64,000 nucleotides of DNA, taken from assembly GCF_014695395.1 (NCBI RefSeq), contig NZ_JACJOF010000007.1, positions 62,001 to 126,000 on the forward strand, given 5' to 3'. A program made the translations under genes and the position numbers. Below are positions 47,941-56,587 of this stretch, in pieces. Below the pieces are notes generated by a model that made no database searches, was not told the origin of the DNA, and saw only the letters and a list, made by a program, of their open reading frames with translations. This stretch comes from Nodosilinea sp. FACHB-131 (GTDB lineage Bacteria; Cyanobacteriota; Cyanobacteriia; Phormidesmidales; Phormidesmidaceae). Numbering within the stretch: the first letter of the stretch is position 1; every line of letters begins with the position of its first letter.

Positions 47941-48381
47941 TCAAAACTGGGCCGGGCTAAAGTGCTGGCCCGAGGGTTGGTAGAGGATTTGGTTGGCATG
48001 ACCCCAAAATGCCTCTAGATCATAGTAATCTCGAGCCTCAGGCATGAAGATATGGGTGATGACTTCACCGTAGTCCATGACGATCCAGCTGCCCTCGCCT
48101 TGACCTTCGACCCGCAGAGGGCGGCGGTTGTGGTCGCTTTCGAGAGTAGCCTCAATGGAGCGGGTAATGGCGCGCACCTGCACGGCTGAAAAGCCGGTGG
48201 CAACTACAAAATAATCAGCTAAGTACGACACATCTCCCACCTGGAGAATTGTGATGTTGCCTGCTTTACGCTCATCGGCGGCGGCCGCAATGGCGTAGGC
48301 CAGTTGAAGGGCATCGTCCTCAGCTTGATTCGGCGCAGGGGTATCGGTAGCAGCAGGCGGGCGGTGGGAAGACTGGGTCAT
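47941..48381 (-). CDS. rsfS: Ribosomal silencing factor RsfS
   Basis: 146 residues from ATG 48381 (MTQSSHRPPAATDTPAPN); the longer frame to 48471 is not conserved. The RsfS fold is clear: ILQVGDVSYLADYFVVATG, then VEGQGEGSWIVMDYGEVITH and YYDLEAFWGHA. It binds ribosomal protein uL14 and blocks joining of the subunits when nutrients are low. It has a short Pro/Thr-rich N-terminal extension. It is first in a three-gene run with ycf36 and asparaginase. Confidence 0.95.
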   Translation of the reverse strand: MTQSSHRPPAATDTPAPNQAEDDALQLAYAIAAAADERKAGNITILQVGDVSYLADYFVVATGFSAVQVRAITRSIEATLESDHNRRPLRVEGQGEGSWIVMDYGEVITHIFMPEARDYYDLEAFWGHANQILYQPSGQHFSPAQF

Positions 48382-48699
48382 ACGCAAAGACGTAATGGGA
48401 CAATTACGGTGGCTATGGTTCAGACTTACTGCACCGATACACCGTAGCTTCATTCTAGAGGATGACTCCAAGGGGGCGCGGACTGGCTCTCTCCACGGTC
48501 ATAATCTGTTATGGAAAGTTCCGGCCCTGCCCGAGGTGGGGCAAAGTTCGAGATCCCAAACGGGGCACAGCGTATATCATTGATCGTCAATATTTAGCGG
48601 CTGAAAAGTGGCTGCAAAGGCGGGGTGGCGGTTGGTTTCTGCCCCTCAGGCGTGGATACTCTACGGCTCGTCTTTGAACTCTACAGGGGAAGATATACC
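48382..48699. other. 318-bp divergent region upstream of the repeat protein
   Basis: Between rsfS (-) and the coiled-coil repeat protein (+). Open frames here are not recognisable. A good ribosome-binding site AGGGGAAGA (48686-48694) precedes the ATG at 48700 and sets that start over longer frames. No palindrome or terminator is clear. Confidence 0.5.
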
Positions 48700-51180
48700 A
48701 TGCCTCAACTTACGCAAGGGCTCATCGTTGCTGCTTTAATCGGCCTGCTGCTGGCGATCATCGTGGGGTATTACCTGCGCCAGAGTCAGGTAAATGAGTT
48801 GACCGAGGCCTTGCAGCAGAGCCAAAAGCGCAAAGAGGGGCTAGAAAAAGAGCACGAGCAGCGGCTGCGCACCGCCACCCAGCAGCTGCAAAAAGATTAT
48901 GAAGCTCAGCTTGCTGAGAAAATGGAGCAGTATCAGGATCAGTTTGAGGAGCGGCGCGATCAACTAGAGTCTGAGTACCGCACCCGCCAGAGCGTGATGG
49001 GCGGTGCCCCCGTCGATGCCGATAGCACCACCGAACAGCGCATTCGCAAACAGTACGAAACCCGCCTCAAAGAAGCAGCTACCAAAATTCAGCAAGCCTA
49101 CGAACAGCACCTGCAAGACAAGCTTGTGGAAGCGCGATCGCAGGCGCAGCAGGACTACGACCAGCGGCTGGCGGAGGCGATCGCCCATTACCAAGACCAA
49201 GAGCAAACTCGCCAGCCCCTAGCCCCTAGCGCTCTTTCCCTGGGTGCGCTGGTGCCAGATCAGACAGCCGTAGCTAGTGTAGATACCTCTAACGTCGCTG
49301 AGATCGAAGCCCGACTGCAGGCCGAGTATAATCAGCGTCTGGCCGACTACCAAGCCGACATGGACCAGCGTCTGGCCCAAATGAAACAGGACTACGAGGC
49401 CCGGCTCCGGATGACCCAGGCCAATGGTCCAGTGCCCGCTGCCCTAGACCCCGCTGCCCTAACCCCCTCCACCGCAGAGCTAGAACTCAATCTGCGACGA
49501 GAGCTAGAGGAAAGCCTCGGAGCGGAATACGAGCAAAAGCTGGCCGAGAAGATCGAGCACTACCAGGATGAGCTGACCCAGCGCACCCTGGAGCTTGAGC
49601 AGGCCTACGAAGCCCGTCTGCAACTGCAAGTTCCATCTTTCCCAGAGCCAGTTGCCCCTGTGGCCGATGCGCTAGCAGTAGATTTAGATATGGCCATGCT
49701 TGAAGAGGCTATGCCGCCAGAAGCTGCGATCGCCGACGAAGCTGCTCTGATCGCCGACAGCGAGATTAGCCTAGATATGAATGAGTTCTCCTCAGCAGTG
49801 CCTTCACCGGCAGTAGATGAGGAAGACTCAAACCTGGCTGCAATGCCGGAGAGTGAGGCAGACAGTGGTCAGGTTGATGATTGGGGCCTAGATGGTGATA
49901 TTGACAGCGACGATCTCAACGTAGATGCATTCAATACATCAGAGCCAGACACTATCTCTGATCTATCTGAGCTGAATTTTGACGACGCTGCCGAATCTTT
50001 CCCAGAACCGACCTCGCCAGGGTTCGCCGCAGGCGAATTTGGCTTAGCTGGCCCCGTAGAGAGTGAACCAGAGAGCGTTCAAATTGACGACTTTGGCCTA
50101 GAGCCTGACGTTGACGCTGACAGTCTTGAACTCGGTGCCCTCCTCAACGAACCTGCCTCAGAACCCAGTTCTGAGTTTGCTGTGGATGAGTTTGCTTTTG
50201 AGGCAGCACCGGCATCGGATGAAAGCGATTTCGGCCTGGCTGGCCTGCTCGAAGATGAAACATCGAGTAGTCAAGCCAACGCCCTAGGGCCAGATACCGA
50301 CTTCAACGCCGACAGTCTTGATCTCAATGCCCTGCTCAACGAACCTGCCTCAGAACCCAGTTCTGAGTTTGCTGTGGATGAGTTTGCTTTTGAGGCAGCA
50401 CCGGCATCGGATGAAAGCGATTTCGGCCTGGCTGGCCTGCTCGAGGATGAAACATCCAGTAGTCAAGCCGATGATCTGGGTCTGGACACCGACTTTAACG
50501 CCGACAGTCTTGATCTCAATGCCCTGCTCAACGAACCTGCCTCAGAACCCAGTTCTGAGTTTGCTGTGGACGAGATTGCTCTTGAGGCGGCACCGGCATC
50601 GGATGAAAGCGATTTTGGCCTGGCTGGCCTGCTCGAAGATGAAACATCGAGTAGTCAAGCCGACGCTCTGGGGCCAGATACTAACTTCAACGCCGACAGT
50701 CTTGATCTCAATGCCTTGCTCAACGAACCTGTCTCAGAACCCAGTTCTGAGTTCGCTGTGGACGAGATTGCTTTTGAGGCAGCACCGGCATCAGATGAAA
50801 GCGATTTTGGCCTGGCTGGCCTGCTCGAAGATGAAACATTCAGTGGTCAAGTCGATGATCTGGGTCTAGACACCGATTTCAACGCCGACAGTCTCGATCT
50901 CAATGCCCTTCTCAACGAACCTGTCCCAGAACCCAGTTCCGAGTTTGCTGTGGACGAGTTTTCCCCGGAGACGGCTTCATCTGGGTTAGATGACCGGGAC
51001 TTTGGTTTGGGTGCCTTATTGGAGGGCGAAGCAGACAGCGGTCAAGAGGATGAGTTTAGTCTGGATGCCGACTTTAACGCTGACAGCCTCGACCTCGACA
51101 CCCTACTCAACACGCCTGCACCAGAACCTACCTCTGACGAACTATTAGACGATCTCGACGACCTTAGCAATCTAAGCTAA
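48700..51180 (+). CDS. Membrane-anchored coiled-coil protein with acidic tandem repeats
   Basis: 826 residues. One N-terminal membrane helix (about 8-27, LIVAALIGLLLAIIVGYYLR), then a long coiled coil (about 30-330) rich in Gln/Glu/Lys with repeated xxYxxxLxE units (QRLADYQADMDQRL, EYEQKLAEKIEHYQDEL). From about 330 the chain turns acidic, and from 476 to the end it has five complete 64-residue repeats and a partial sixth. The layout (membrane anchor, coil, acidic LDLNALL-type repeats) recalls FimV-like and other envelope scaffold proteins, but I do not recognise a family. Start at 48700 is set by AGGGGAAGA. Confidence 0.8.
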   Translation: MPQLTQGLIVAALIGLLLAIIVGYYLRQSQVNELTEALQQSQKRKEGLEKEHEQRLRTATQQLQKDYEAQLAEKMEQYQDQFEERRDQLESEYRTRQSVMGGAPVDADSTTEQRIRKQYETRLKEAATKIQQAYEQHLQDKLVEARSQAQQDYDQRLAEAIAHYQDQEQTRQPLAPSALSLGALVPDQTAVASVDTSNVAEIEARLQAEYNQRLADYQADMDQRLAQMKQDYEARLRMTQANGPVPAALDPAALTPSTAELELNLRRELEESLGAEYEQKLAEKIEHYQDELTQRTLELEQAYEARLQLQVPSFPEPVAPVADALAVDLDMAMLEEAMPPEAAIADEAALIADSEISLDMNEFSSAVPSPAVDEEDSNLAAMPESEADSGQVDDWGLDGDIDSDDLNVDAFNTSEPDTISDLSELNFDDAAESFPEPTSPGFAAGEFGLAGPVESEPESVQIDDFGLEPDVDADSLELGALLNEPASEPSSEFAVDEFAFEAAPASDESDFGLAGLLEDETSSSQANALGPDTDFNADSLDLNALLNEPASEPSSEFAVDEFAFEAAPASDESDFGLAGLLEDETSSSQADDLGLDTDFNADSLDLNALLNEPASEPSSEFAVDEIALEAAPASDESDFGLAGLLEDETSSSQADALGPDTNFNADSLDLNALLNEPVSEPSSEFAVDEIAFEAAPASDESDFGLAGLLEDETFSGQVDDLGLDTDFNADSLDLNALLNEPVPEPSSEFAVDEFSPETASSGLDDRDFGLGALLEGEADSGQEDEFSLDADFNADSLDLDTLLNTPAPEPTSDELLDDLDDLSNLS
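50125..51180 (+). repeat. 192-bp in-frame tandem repeats (5 full copies plus partial)
   Basis: Units begin at 50125, 50317, 50509, 50701, 50893 and 51088 (partial). The first four are 192 bp and almost identical at DNA level; the fifth is 195 bp and more diverged. Each encodes LxLxALLNEP.SEPSSEFAVDE..(acidic)..DFGLAGLLEDE..., ending NADS. Near identity including silent sites points to recent duplication or homogenisation. Confidence 0.93.
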
Positions 51181-51242
51181 TTGTCGCTCTATAACCGCCC
51201 GACATTCAGCCGTAAAAATCTTGGCTTTGGCCCAGGCGGGCT

Positions 51243-51674
51243 CTAAAGCACGTTCGGAGTATAGGGCTCAAATTCCTCACAGCTACCCTTTTTGACCGTA
51301 ATCACTGTTTTGACCCCACCGCGGCGGGTATAATCGCCAATCACCCGCAACCCCTGGGGCTGGAGCTCGTTCCACAGGCGATCGGCAATCTGGTTGGCCA
51401 CGTTTTCATGGCTGATGCGCTGATCGCGAAAGCTGTTGATGTAGAGCTTGAACGCCTTGAGTTCCACCACCCAAGGCCCTGGGCAATAGTCCACCACAAT
51501 AGTGCCAAAGTCCGGGTAGCCCGATCGCGGGCACAGCGCCGTAAATTCTGGGTGCTCTAGGTGAATGGTATAGACATTTTCCGAAGGATTTGGCCATTTC
51601 TCCAGCGGGTCTACGCTGGCCTGGAGAATGGCGCGATCGCCGTATTGAGAGGTCGAAGCTGAGGCAATAGTCAT
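51243..51674 (-). CDS. queF: 7-cyano-7-deazaguanine reductase QueF
   Basis: 143 residues, the short type I enzyme. The catalytic cysteine is in FTALCPRSGYPDFG, followed by WVVELKAFKLYINSFRDQRI and the HENVAN segment typical of QueF. It reduces preQ0 nitrile to preQ1 amine with NADPH in queuosine synthesis. Other que genes are not in the window, and no preQ1 riboswitch sequence is visible upstream. ATG at 51674. Confidence 0.97.
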   Translation of the reverse strand: MTIASASTSQYGDRAILQASVDPLEKWPNPSENVYTIHLEHPEFTALCPRSGYPDFGTIVVDYCPGPWVVELKAFKLYINSFRDQRISHENVANQIADRLWNELQPQGLRVIGDYTRRGGVKTVITVKKGSCEEFEPYTPNVL

Positions 51675-52061
51675 GGGCAGCAGAAAATGGGGTAGACAGG
51701 ATCAGTTCAGGCTGATACAGAGCGGTTGAGACCAGCTTTGCCAATGCTTAGCATTCCCAAAGAAAAATGCGGCTGCGGCGTAGATTGCCTCTTTTGGTAA
51801 TGTAGCCTTTTTCAATGTTTCTTAACTAAAACGGCGATTGATCACCCCTAGATGACTGGGCTGCGGCAAAAGTTCCCGGCTAGAGCCTTGACTAAAGTTA
51901 TTCCAATCGCTTAATCAAAACTTCATACTTCTTCCTTAACACCTTTGGCTGTGCCCCAAACCCTGTGATAAGTTCACCAAGCGTTGGGAGTAGTTTTTGT
52001 AGCACGTTTGTAGCACTGACTCCCCAGTCGCATTGGAAGACGCTTTTTCAGGAGAGACATT
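51675..52061. other. 387-bp divergent region, queF to acidic protein gene
   Basis: Spacer between queF (-) and an acidic exported protein (+). AT-rich with several ATG-poor stretches. TGTGATAAG (51965-51973) could be an extended -10 for the + gene. A GGAGAG site (52050-52055) precedes its ATG at 52062. No hairpin of note. Confidence 0.45.
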
Positions 52062-52703
52062 ATGACGATTTACCGTAAGCTTGCCCTCGCTGCCGGTAGC
52101 CTCACCCTCGCTGGCTTTGCCCTAGGCCTGCCTGCCCATGCCGAAGATCCCAAGGCCGAAGCTGTAACCGAAGGCACCGAAGCCATTGCCCCTGAGACCG
52201 AAGCCGTCGCCCCCACGGTTGATGTCGAAGCAATTGAAGCTGAACTCGATGCCGAGCGGGAAGCTGGGATCGAAGCCGCCACCCCTGATGCAGCTCCCAC
52301 GGTTGATGTCGAAGCGATCGAGGCTGAACTCGATGCTGAGCGGGAAGCTGGGATCGAAGCCGCCACCCCTGACATTCGGACTGAAGAAACTGACCCCGAA
52401 ACGGTGACTGAAGAGACCACCGTTGAAGAAGCCGATTCTGAATCAGTGACCGAAGAAACCACTGGTGAAGAGGCCGATTCTGAATCAGTGACCGAAGAAA
52501 CCACCGACACCGTTGGCGCTGAAGCAGAAGACCCTGCTGACGTCGAAGCCACCACCGATGAGGTTGACCCTGAGGCCGCCGTTGAAGAGGTTGCTCCCGA
52601 AGTAACCGTCGACGAGACCCCCGACGCAGTTGACGCCTCTGAAGCCGAAACCACCGGCGAAGAAGCAGCTAAGCCTGCCGCTGAAGCTACCTCGGGTAGC
52701 TAA
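52062..52703 (+). CDS. Exported, extremely acidic repeat protein
   Basis: 213 residues. Signal peptide (RKLALAAGSLTLAGFALG ... PAHA, cut before EDPKAE), then a mature chain dominated by Glu, Asp, Thr, Val and Ala with no cysteine or aromatic residue that I can find after the signal. It has two copies of a 28-residue unit, three of a 14-residue unit and Pro-poor Thr/Glu spacing to the end. It is likely disordered and strongly negative, in periplasm or outside the cell, where it could bind cations. No family recognised. RBS GGAGAG. Confidence 0.72.
   Translation: MTIYRKLALAAGSLTLAGFALGLPAHAEDPKAEAVTEGTEAIAPETEAVAPTVDVEAIEAELDAEREAGIEAATPDAAPTVDVEAIEAELDAEREAGIEAATPDIRTEETDPETVTEETTVEEADSESVTEETTGEEADSESVTEETTDTVGAEAEDPADVEATTDEVDPEAAVEEVAPEVTVDETPDAVDASEAETTGEEAAKPAAEATSGS
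52209..52508 (+). repeat. Two nested tandem repeat sets inside the acidic protein gene
   Basis: Two near-identical 84-bp units at 52209 and 52293 encode a VDVEAIEAELDAEREAGIEA-type unit. A second set of 42-bp units at 52404, 52446 and 52488 (last partial) encodes VTEETT.EEADSES. Confidence 0.9.
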
Positions 52704-52713
52704 ACGTCTGGGG

Positions 52714-54006
52714 CTAGAGCTGCCGCTTGACCCACTCCAGGGCTTCTTCGCGGCAGCTCACTAGCCCCTCGGCTTGGGCCAGATGAACGGCCTCTAGCAG
52801 CTCACCAATTTGAGGACCTGGTTTGAGAGCAAGCCCTTGCACCAGGTCTTTGCCTGTAACGAGAGGCTGGGGATGGGCAACGGGGTCATTGGGGGTGAGG
52901 TATCGCTCCACCAGCGGCAGAATCAAGGCCTCGGGCGTACCGTAGGCCAAACTCAGCAGGGCAACGCCCCCAAAGCCCGCTCCGGCAGTTCTGAACAACT
53001 GGTACTGCTGGCCGGGGGGGAGCAATGTAGCGCTTTGGTGTTGATGTAGGTACTGCCAACCCTTAAGAATGCTCAGCACCGCCTGCTGCTCGGCACGGCT
53101 GTATTTGAGTTTTGCCAGGGTTGTCTCGGCGCTGGACAGGTCGGGGGGCAGCAGCTGACTGAGCTTGACCGCCTTAAGCCAGCTGCGGTGCAGGCCGGGG
53201 GTAGTCTGTTCTTTGACCCAGCTGTGCAGCAGGTAGGAAAAATTGGGCCAGCGCTTATGGTACTGGGCCGCCAGTTGGTCGATGGTGGCCAAACGGTCCA
53301 GATGGGGGCGATCGACCTCGGGTAGCCAGGTTTGCAGCAGGCCGTCCTGCCAGGCCAAGCTCAGCAGGGTAGACCCCTCGGGCTGGCTGAGGAGGCAGTC
53401 TAGCTCACCGCGCACCCGCTCAGCCGCCATGCGCCCCAGGGCTGGGGCCAGGCCGCGAATGGTTTGTTGAGTGGTGGGGTCGAGGCTAAAGCCCAGCTGG
53501 GCGGCCTGGCGGTAGGCCCGCAGCAGCCGCAAGGGGTCGTCTTTGAGGTTTTCAGCGGCGACCATGCAGAGGGTTTTGCGGGCCAGATCGGCGCAGCCAT
53601 CGAGGGGGTCGAGCAGGGTTTCGCTGTGGGGGCTGTAGGCGATCGCGTTGATCGTAAAGTCGCGCCGGTGAAGGTCGGAGTAAATTGTTGGCCCCACCTG
53701 CTGGGCAAAGTCAACGGTGGCGCTAGGAAACACCACCCGCGCGATCTGGTGCTCGGTGTCGAGCACTACAAAGCCTGCGCTGTAGTGCTGGGCAATGGAT
53801 TGTGCCGTGGCGATCGCCCGCTCAGGTAGCACAAAATCGAGGTCTAGATAGTCGGCCTGGCGATGCAGCAGGGCATCTCTGACACTTCCCCCCACCAAGT
53901 AGGCTTGCTGCGGCAGTAGCGACACGCTGAAGGGCCAGGTTTTTGGCGAAAGCGCCGATTTCTCAGTAGCCACTGCGAGGGAGAAGGGTGATAGCGTTGG
54001 ATTCAA
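52714..54006 (-). CDS. cca: CCA-adding tRNA nucleotidyltransferase
   Basis: 430 residues from a TTG at 54006, preceded by a GAGGG site; the ATG at 54135 adds 43 unconserved residues, and a GTG at 53973 is a third option. Core motifs: YLVGGSVRDALLHRQADYLDLDFVLP with catalytic aspartates, RRDFTINAIAYSP, and LRLLRAYRQAAQLGF. It adds or repairs the 3' CCA of tRNA; cyanobacteria can split C- and A-adding tasks, so the exact specificity is not certain. ycf34 is divergent, an arrangement I recall from other cyanobacteria. Confidence 0.9.
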   Translation of the reverse strand: MNPTLSPFSLAVATEKSALSPKTWPFSVSLLPQQAYLVGGSVRDALLHRQADYLDLDFVLPERAIATAQSIAQHYSAGFVVLDTEHQIARVVFPSATVDFAQQVGPTIYSDLHRRDFTINAIAYSPHSETLLDPLDGCADLARKTLCMVAAENLKDDPLRLLRAYRQAAQLGFSLDPTTQQTIRGLAPALGRMAAERVRGELDCLLSQPEGSTLLSLAWQDGLLQTWLPEVDRPHLDRLATIDQLAAQYHKRWPNFSYLLHSWVKEQTTPGLHRSWLKAVKLSQLLPPDLSSAETTLAKLKYSRAEQQAVLSILKGWQYLHQHQSATLLPPGQQYQLFRTAGAGFGGVALLSLAYGTPEALILPLVERYLTPNDPVAHPQPLVTGKDLVQGLALKPGPQIGELLEAVHLAQAEGLVSCREEALEWVKRQL

Positions 54007-54280
54007 TGAACCCTCATTTCTTTCATTACAACAGGGTTTTTTAGTCTTGACACCCTGGCCCCGCAGAGAACAGCCGAAAACCCAAGCTGGGTTTCCATTT
54101 TGCAACATCTGGGCTGGGCCGCCCGGGACATTCAAAAAACTTGAGCTAGACTACCAGAAAACGCATCCCCTTTACGGCAAAAGCCCTTTACTGCCTTAAG
54201 AATGACGGTCATTTAGCTGAGGGCTGGCTAGACTGGAGATGTCAGCTTTGACCTTGCTGTGTTCCTGCCGAGGGCGTGCT

Positions 54281-54529
54281 ATGTGCATTTGTGTAAACTG
54301 CCACTACGTCGATCGCTGCACCACTTACCACGCGGTGGAAGAGCTGCACAGACAACCTCATCTGACCGATTCCCCCAGCTTTGAAGCCGTGAATCCTACG
54401 GTCAACGCCAACATTCGTATGCTCGATGACGGGGTTGAACAGGAGTTTGACGTAGTCGGCTGCGACAGCTTTGTTGCAGAACAGGGTAAGTGGGCCAAGC
54501 TGCGCCCCGGCGAATTGGTGCCGACTTAA
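54281..54529 (+). CDS. ycf34: Ycf34, iron-sulfur protein of cyanobacteria and plastids
   Basis: 82 residues from ATG 54281 (MCICVNCHYVDRCTTYHAVE); the frame from 54239 adds a non-conserved leader. Four N-terminal cysteines (C2, C4, C7, C13) and a later one near GCDSF make the conserved set thought to hold an Fe-S cluster. Synechocystis Ycf34 has been linked to photosynthetic electron transport and iron. Divergent from cca. Confidence 0.95.
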   Translation: MCICVNCHYVDRCTTYHAVEELHRQPHLTDSPSFEAVNPTVNANIRMLDDGVEQEFDVVGCDSFVAEQGKWAKLRPGELVPT

Positions 54530-54530
54530 G

Positions 54531-54570
54531 GAGTGGATGAGTAGTTGGGTAGATGGGTAGGTGGGTTGGT
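54531..54570 (+). repeat. G-rich TGGGTAG-type short tandem repeats
   Basis: Purine-rich tract of near-repeats GGATGAG-TAGTTGGG-TAGATGGG-TAGGTGGG-TTGG, starting at the ycf34 stop. It holds three G-triplets with short loops. A very similar tract lies at 63851-63890, and a C-rich counterpart at 62981-63043. Confidence 0.7.
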
Positions 54571-54638
54571 CTCTCCGTATCATTCCTAAGCAGGGTGGGG
54601 TTAGTGCTCACCAGCACAAAAATCTCTAACATCGCAGA

Positions 54639-56522
54639 TTGCTGGATAGTGAATCGAGCCATCCTTTGACCACTCTTTGCGTCAACCCTGCTTGTCCACA
54701 GCCTGAGAATGAGGAAAGGGCTAGGGTCTGCACAGCCTGCGGTCAGTCGTTGCGGATGGCTGAGCGCTATTGCTGTCAGCAGTTCCTTGGCCAGGGCGGG
54801 TTTGGGCGCACGTACCTGGCAGTAGATGAGAGCAAAAACCCATCAGCCGTTTGTGTGGTCAAGCAGATGACCTTGGCAGTAGGAAGCGATCGCGGAGAAA
54901 GGCGCGATCGCTTTCACCGCGAGGCCGATCGCCTGGCTACCCTGGGCCAGCACCCTCAAATTCCTGCCCTACTGGATGTGATTGACAACGCTCAAGGGCA
55001 GTTTTTGGTGCAGGAATACATCCCTGGTCCCAACCTCGACCAGCTGATTCAACGATCCTCTAACCTGAGTGGTGAAGCCCTAGTGCAGCGAGTGCTCTAC
55101 GAGCTGCTGCCCGTGTTGGCCTACATTCACGACCACAGCGTTATTCACCGCGACATTAAGCCCGCCAACATTATTGTGCCTCCATCACCGCAACCTCTGG
55201 CCCTGGTGGATTTTGGGGCGGCAAAGGCGATCGCAGACCCCGAACAACTCAAGCGTACCGCTACGGTAATCGGCAGTGCGGGGTACGCTGCCCCAGAGCA
55301 GGCCCTGGGCAAGGCGGTCTACGCCAGCGACATTTTCAGTCTGGGGGTGACCTGCCTGCACGTGCTTACCGGGCTGCACCCCTTCGACCTGTATTCTGTC
55401 AGCGATGATGCCTGGGTGTGGCGGCCCTACGTGACGGCACCCATTAGCCCGGCCCTGGGGCGTGTATTGGATCGCATGGTCAACCGCCGCCTGCAAGAGC
55501 GCTACAGCGATGCCCAAAAGGTGCTGGCCGACCTGCGCTGGAGCGGTCTGGCCTTGGATGCCAAAGACTCAAAATTACCTCTGGTCTCAACCAAGTCGCT
55601 GAATGCCGCCCCGACCTGGGAGCAGCGGTTTGCCCTCAGTCTGCCGGGGATTGTGGCCAACGGCCTGGCGATGAGTCCCCATGGAAGGGCGATCGCCGCT
55701 GCCTGTGCCGACGGCGCTGTGCGCCTGTGGGACTGCACCAACGGAGAGTTGATTCACACCTTTCGCCGATCGCTGGGCCTGCTAGGCGTGGGCCATCGTG
55801 GTGCCGTCAACGCGGTGGCGTTTACCCATGCTGGAGATGCGATCGTCAGCGGCGGCGAAGACAGTCAGCTGATCCGGTGGCAGCTGGATGATTACACTGG
55901 CCATAAATTGCCAGTGTCGAGCTGGCAGATTTCCTCACTGCTGATTGCTCCACCTGACGACACCCTGGCGGTGGGCAGCGGTGATGGGCGCATTCACCTG
56001 TGGGCGCTTGAGCGGGGAGATGGGCCAAAGATGCTGGTGCACCACCAAGACCAGGTGACGGCACTGGCGGTGGATATAGTGGGGAATCTGTTGGTGAGCG
56101 GGGGGCGCGATCGCACCCTGCGCCTCTGGTCACTGCCCTCGGGACGGCTAACTCGTACCCTTACGGCCCCCAAAGCCCCAATTATGGCCCTCGCCTGCCA
56201 CCCCCAGGATGGCCGCATCACCAGCGGCGATGGCGAAGGCCACGTGCAGGTCTGGAGCGCCGAAAATCCTGACCAGGGGCTGGTAATCCACAAAGCTCCT
56301 AACCCGATTACGGCGTTAGCGATCAGCCCTAATGGGCATTGGCTGGCGATCGGGGCAGACGATGGTCACCTGACCCTAAAGAACCTGCAAGGGCTGGGCC
56401 AAACCATTCAGCTGCGCCACGCCTGGGGCGTACGGGCGATCGCCTTTACCCCCGACAGCCGTATGTTGGTCAGCACCAGCGCCGATCAAACCATTCGCTT
56501 TTGGTGCCTTGAGGCCGCCTAG
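54639..56522 (+). CDS. Ser/Thr protein kinase with N-terminal zinc ribbon and C-terminal WD40 propeller
   Basis: 627 residues. Zinc ribbon C14-x4-C19...C31-x2-C34 (CTACGQSL). Kinase domain about 45-300: FLGQGGFGRTYLAV, VVKQM lysine, VIHRDIKPANII, VDFGAAK and APEQ, all catalytic residues present. C-terminal part has seven WD40 repeats (for example VNAVAFTHAGDAIVSGGEDS and VRAIAFTPDSRMLVSTSADQ), one full propeller. Cyanobacterial kinases of the SpkB/D type share the Cys-rich start. It is cytosolic as drawn, with a TTG start at 54639 and no signal peptide or membrane helix. Targets are unknown. Confidence 0.93.
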   Translation: MLDSESSHPLTTLCVNPACPQPENEERARVCTACGQSLRMAERYCCQQFLGQGGFGRTYLAVDESKNPSAVCVVKQMTLAVGSDRGERRDRFHREADRLATLGQHPQIPALLDVIDNAQGQFLVQEYIPGPNLDQLIQRSSNLSGEALVQRVLYELLPVLAYIHDHSVIHRDIKPANIIVPPSPQPLALVDFGAAKAIADPEQLKRTATVIGSAGYAAPEQALGKAVYASDIFSLGVTCLHVLTGLHPFDLYSVSDDAWVWRPYVTAPISPALGRVLDRMVNRRLQERYSDAQKVLADLRWSGLALDAKDSKLPLVSTKSLNAAPTWEQRFALSLPGIVANGLAMSPHGRAIAAACADGAVRLWDCTNGELIHTFRRSLGLLGVGHRGAVNAVAFTHAGDAIVSGGEDSQLIRWQLDDYTGHKLPVSSWQISSLLIAPPDDTLAVGSGDGRIHLWALERGDGPKMLVHHQDQVTALAVDIVGNLLVSGGRDRTLRLWSLPSGRLTRTLTAPKAPIMALACHPQDGRITSGDGEGHVQVWSAENPDQGLVIHKAPNPITALAISPNGHWLAIGADDGHLTLKNLQGLGQTIQLRHAWGVRAIAFTPDSRMLVSTSADQTIRFWCLEAA

Positions 56523-56587
56523 CTGGGGCGATCGGAGTCGTCTTAGGAATTGGGGCAGCCAAACTCAGTTGAGAGACTGGGCGGAGA

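Noticed and set aside
50125-51180. CRISPR or mobile-element reading of the 192-bp repeats
   Set aside because: Units are contiguous, in frame and 192 bp long with no spacers, so they are protein-coding duplications, not CRISPR or transposon ends.
51675-51800. preQ1 riboswitch upstream of queF
   Set aside because: I found no preQ1-I-like hairpin with the A-rich tail, nor other preQ1 class features.
52070-52654. 194-residue Ser/Val-rich minus frame opposite the acidic protein gene
   Set aside because: It is the antisense of the repeat region; its composition simply mirrors the Glu/Thr codons, whereas the + frame has a proper signal peptide and ribosome-binding site.
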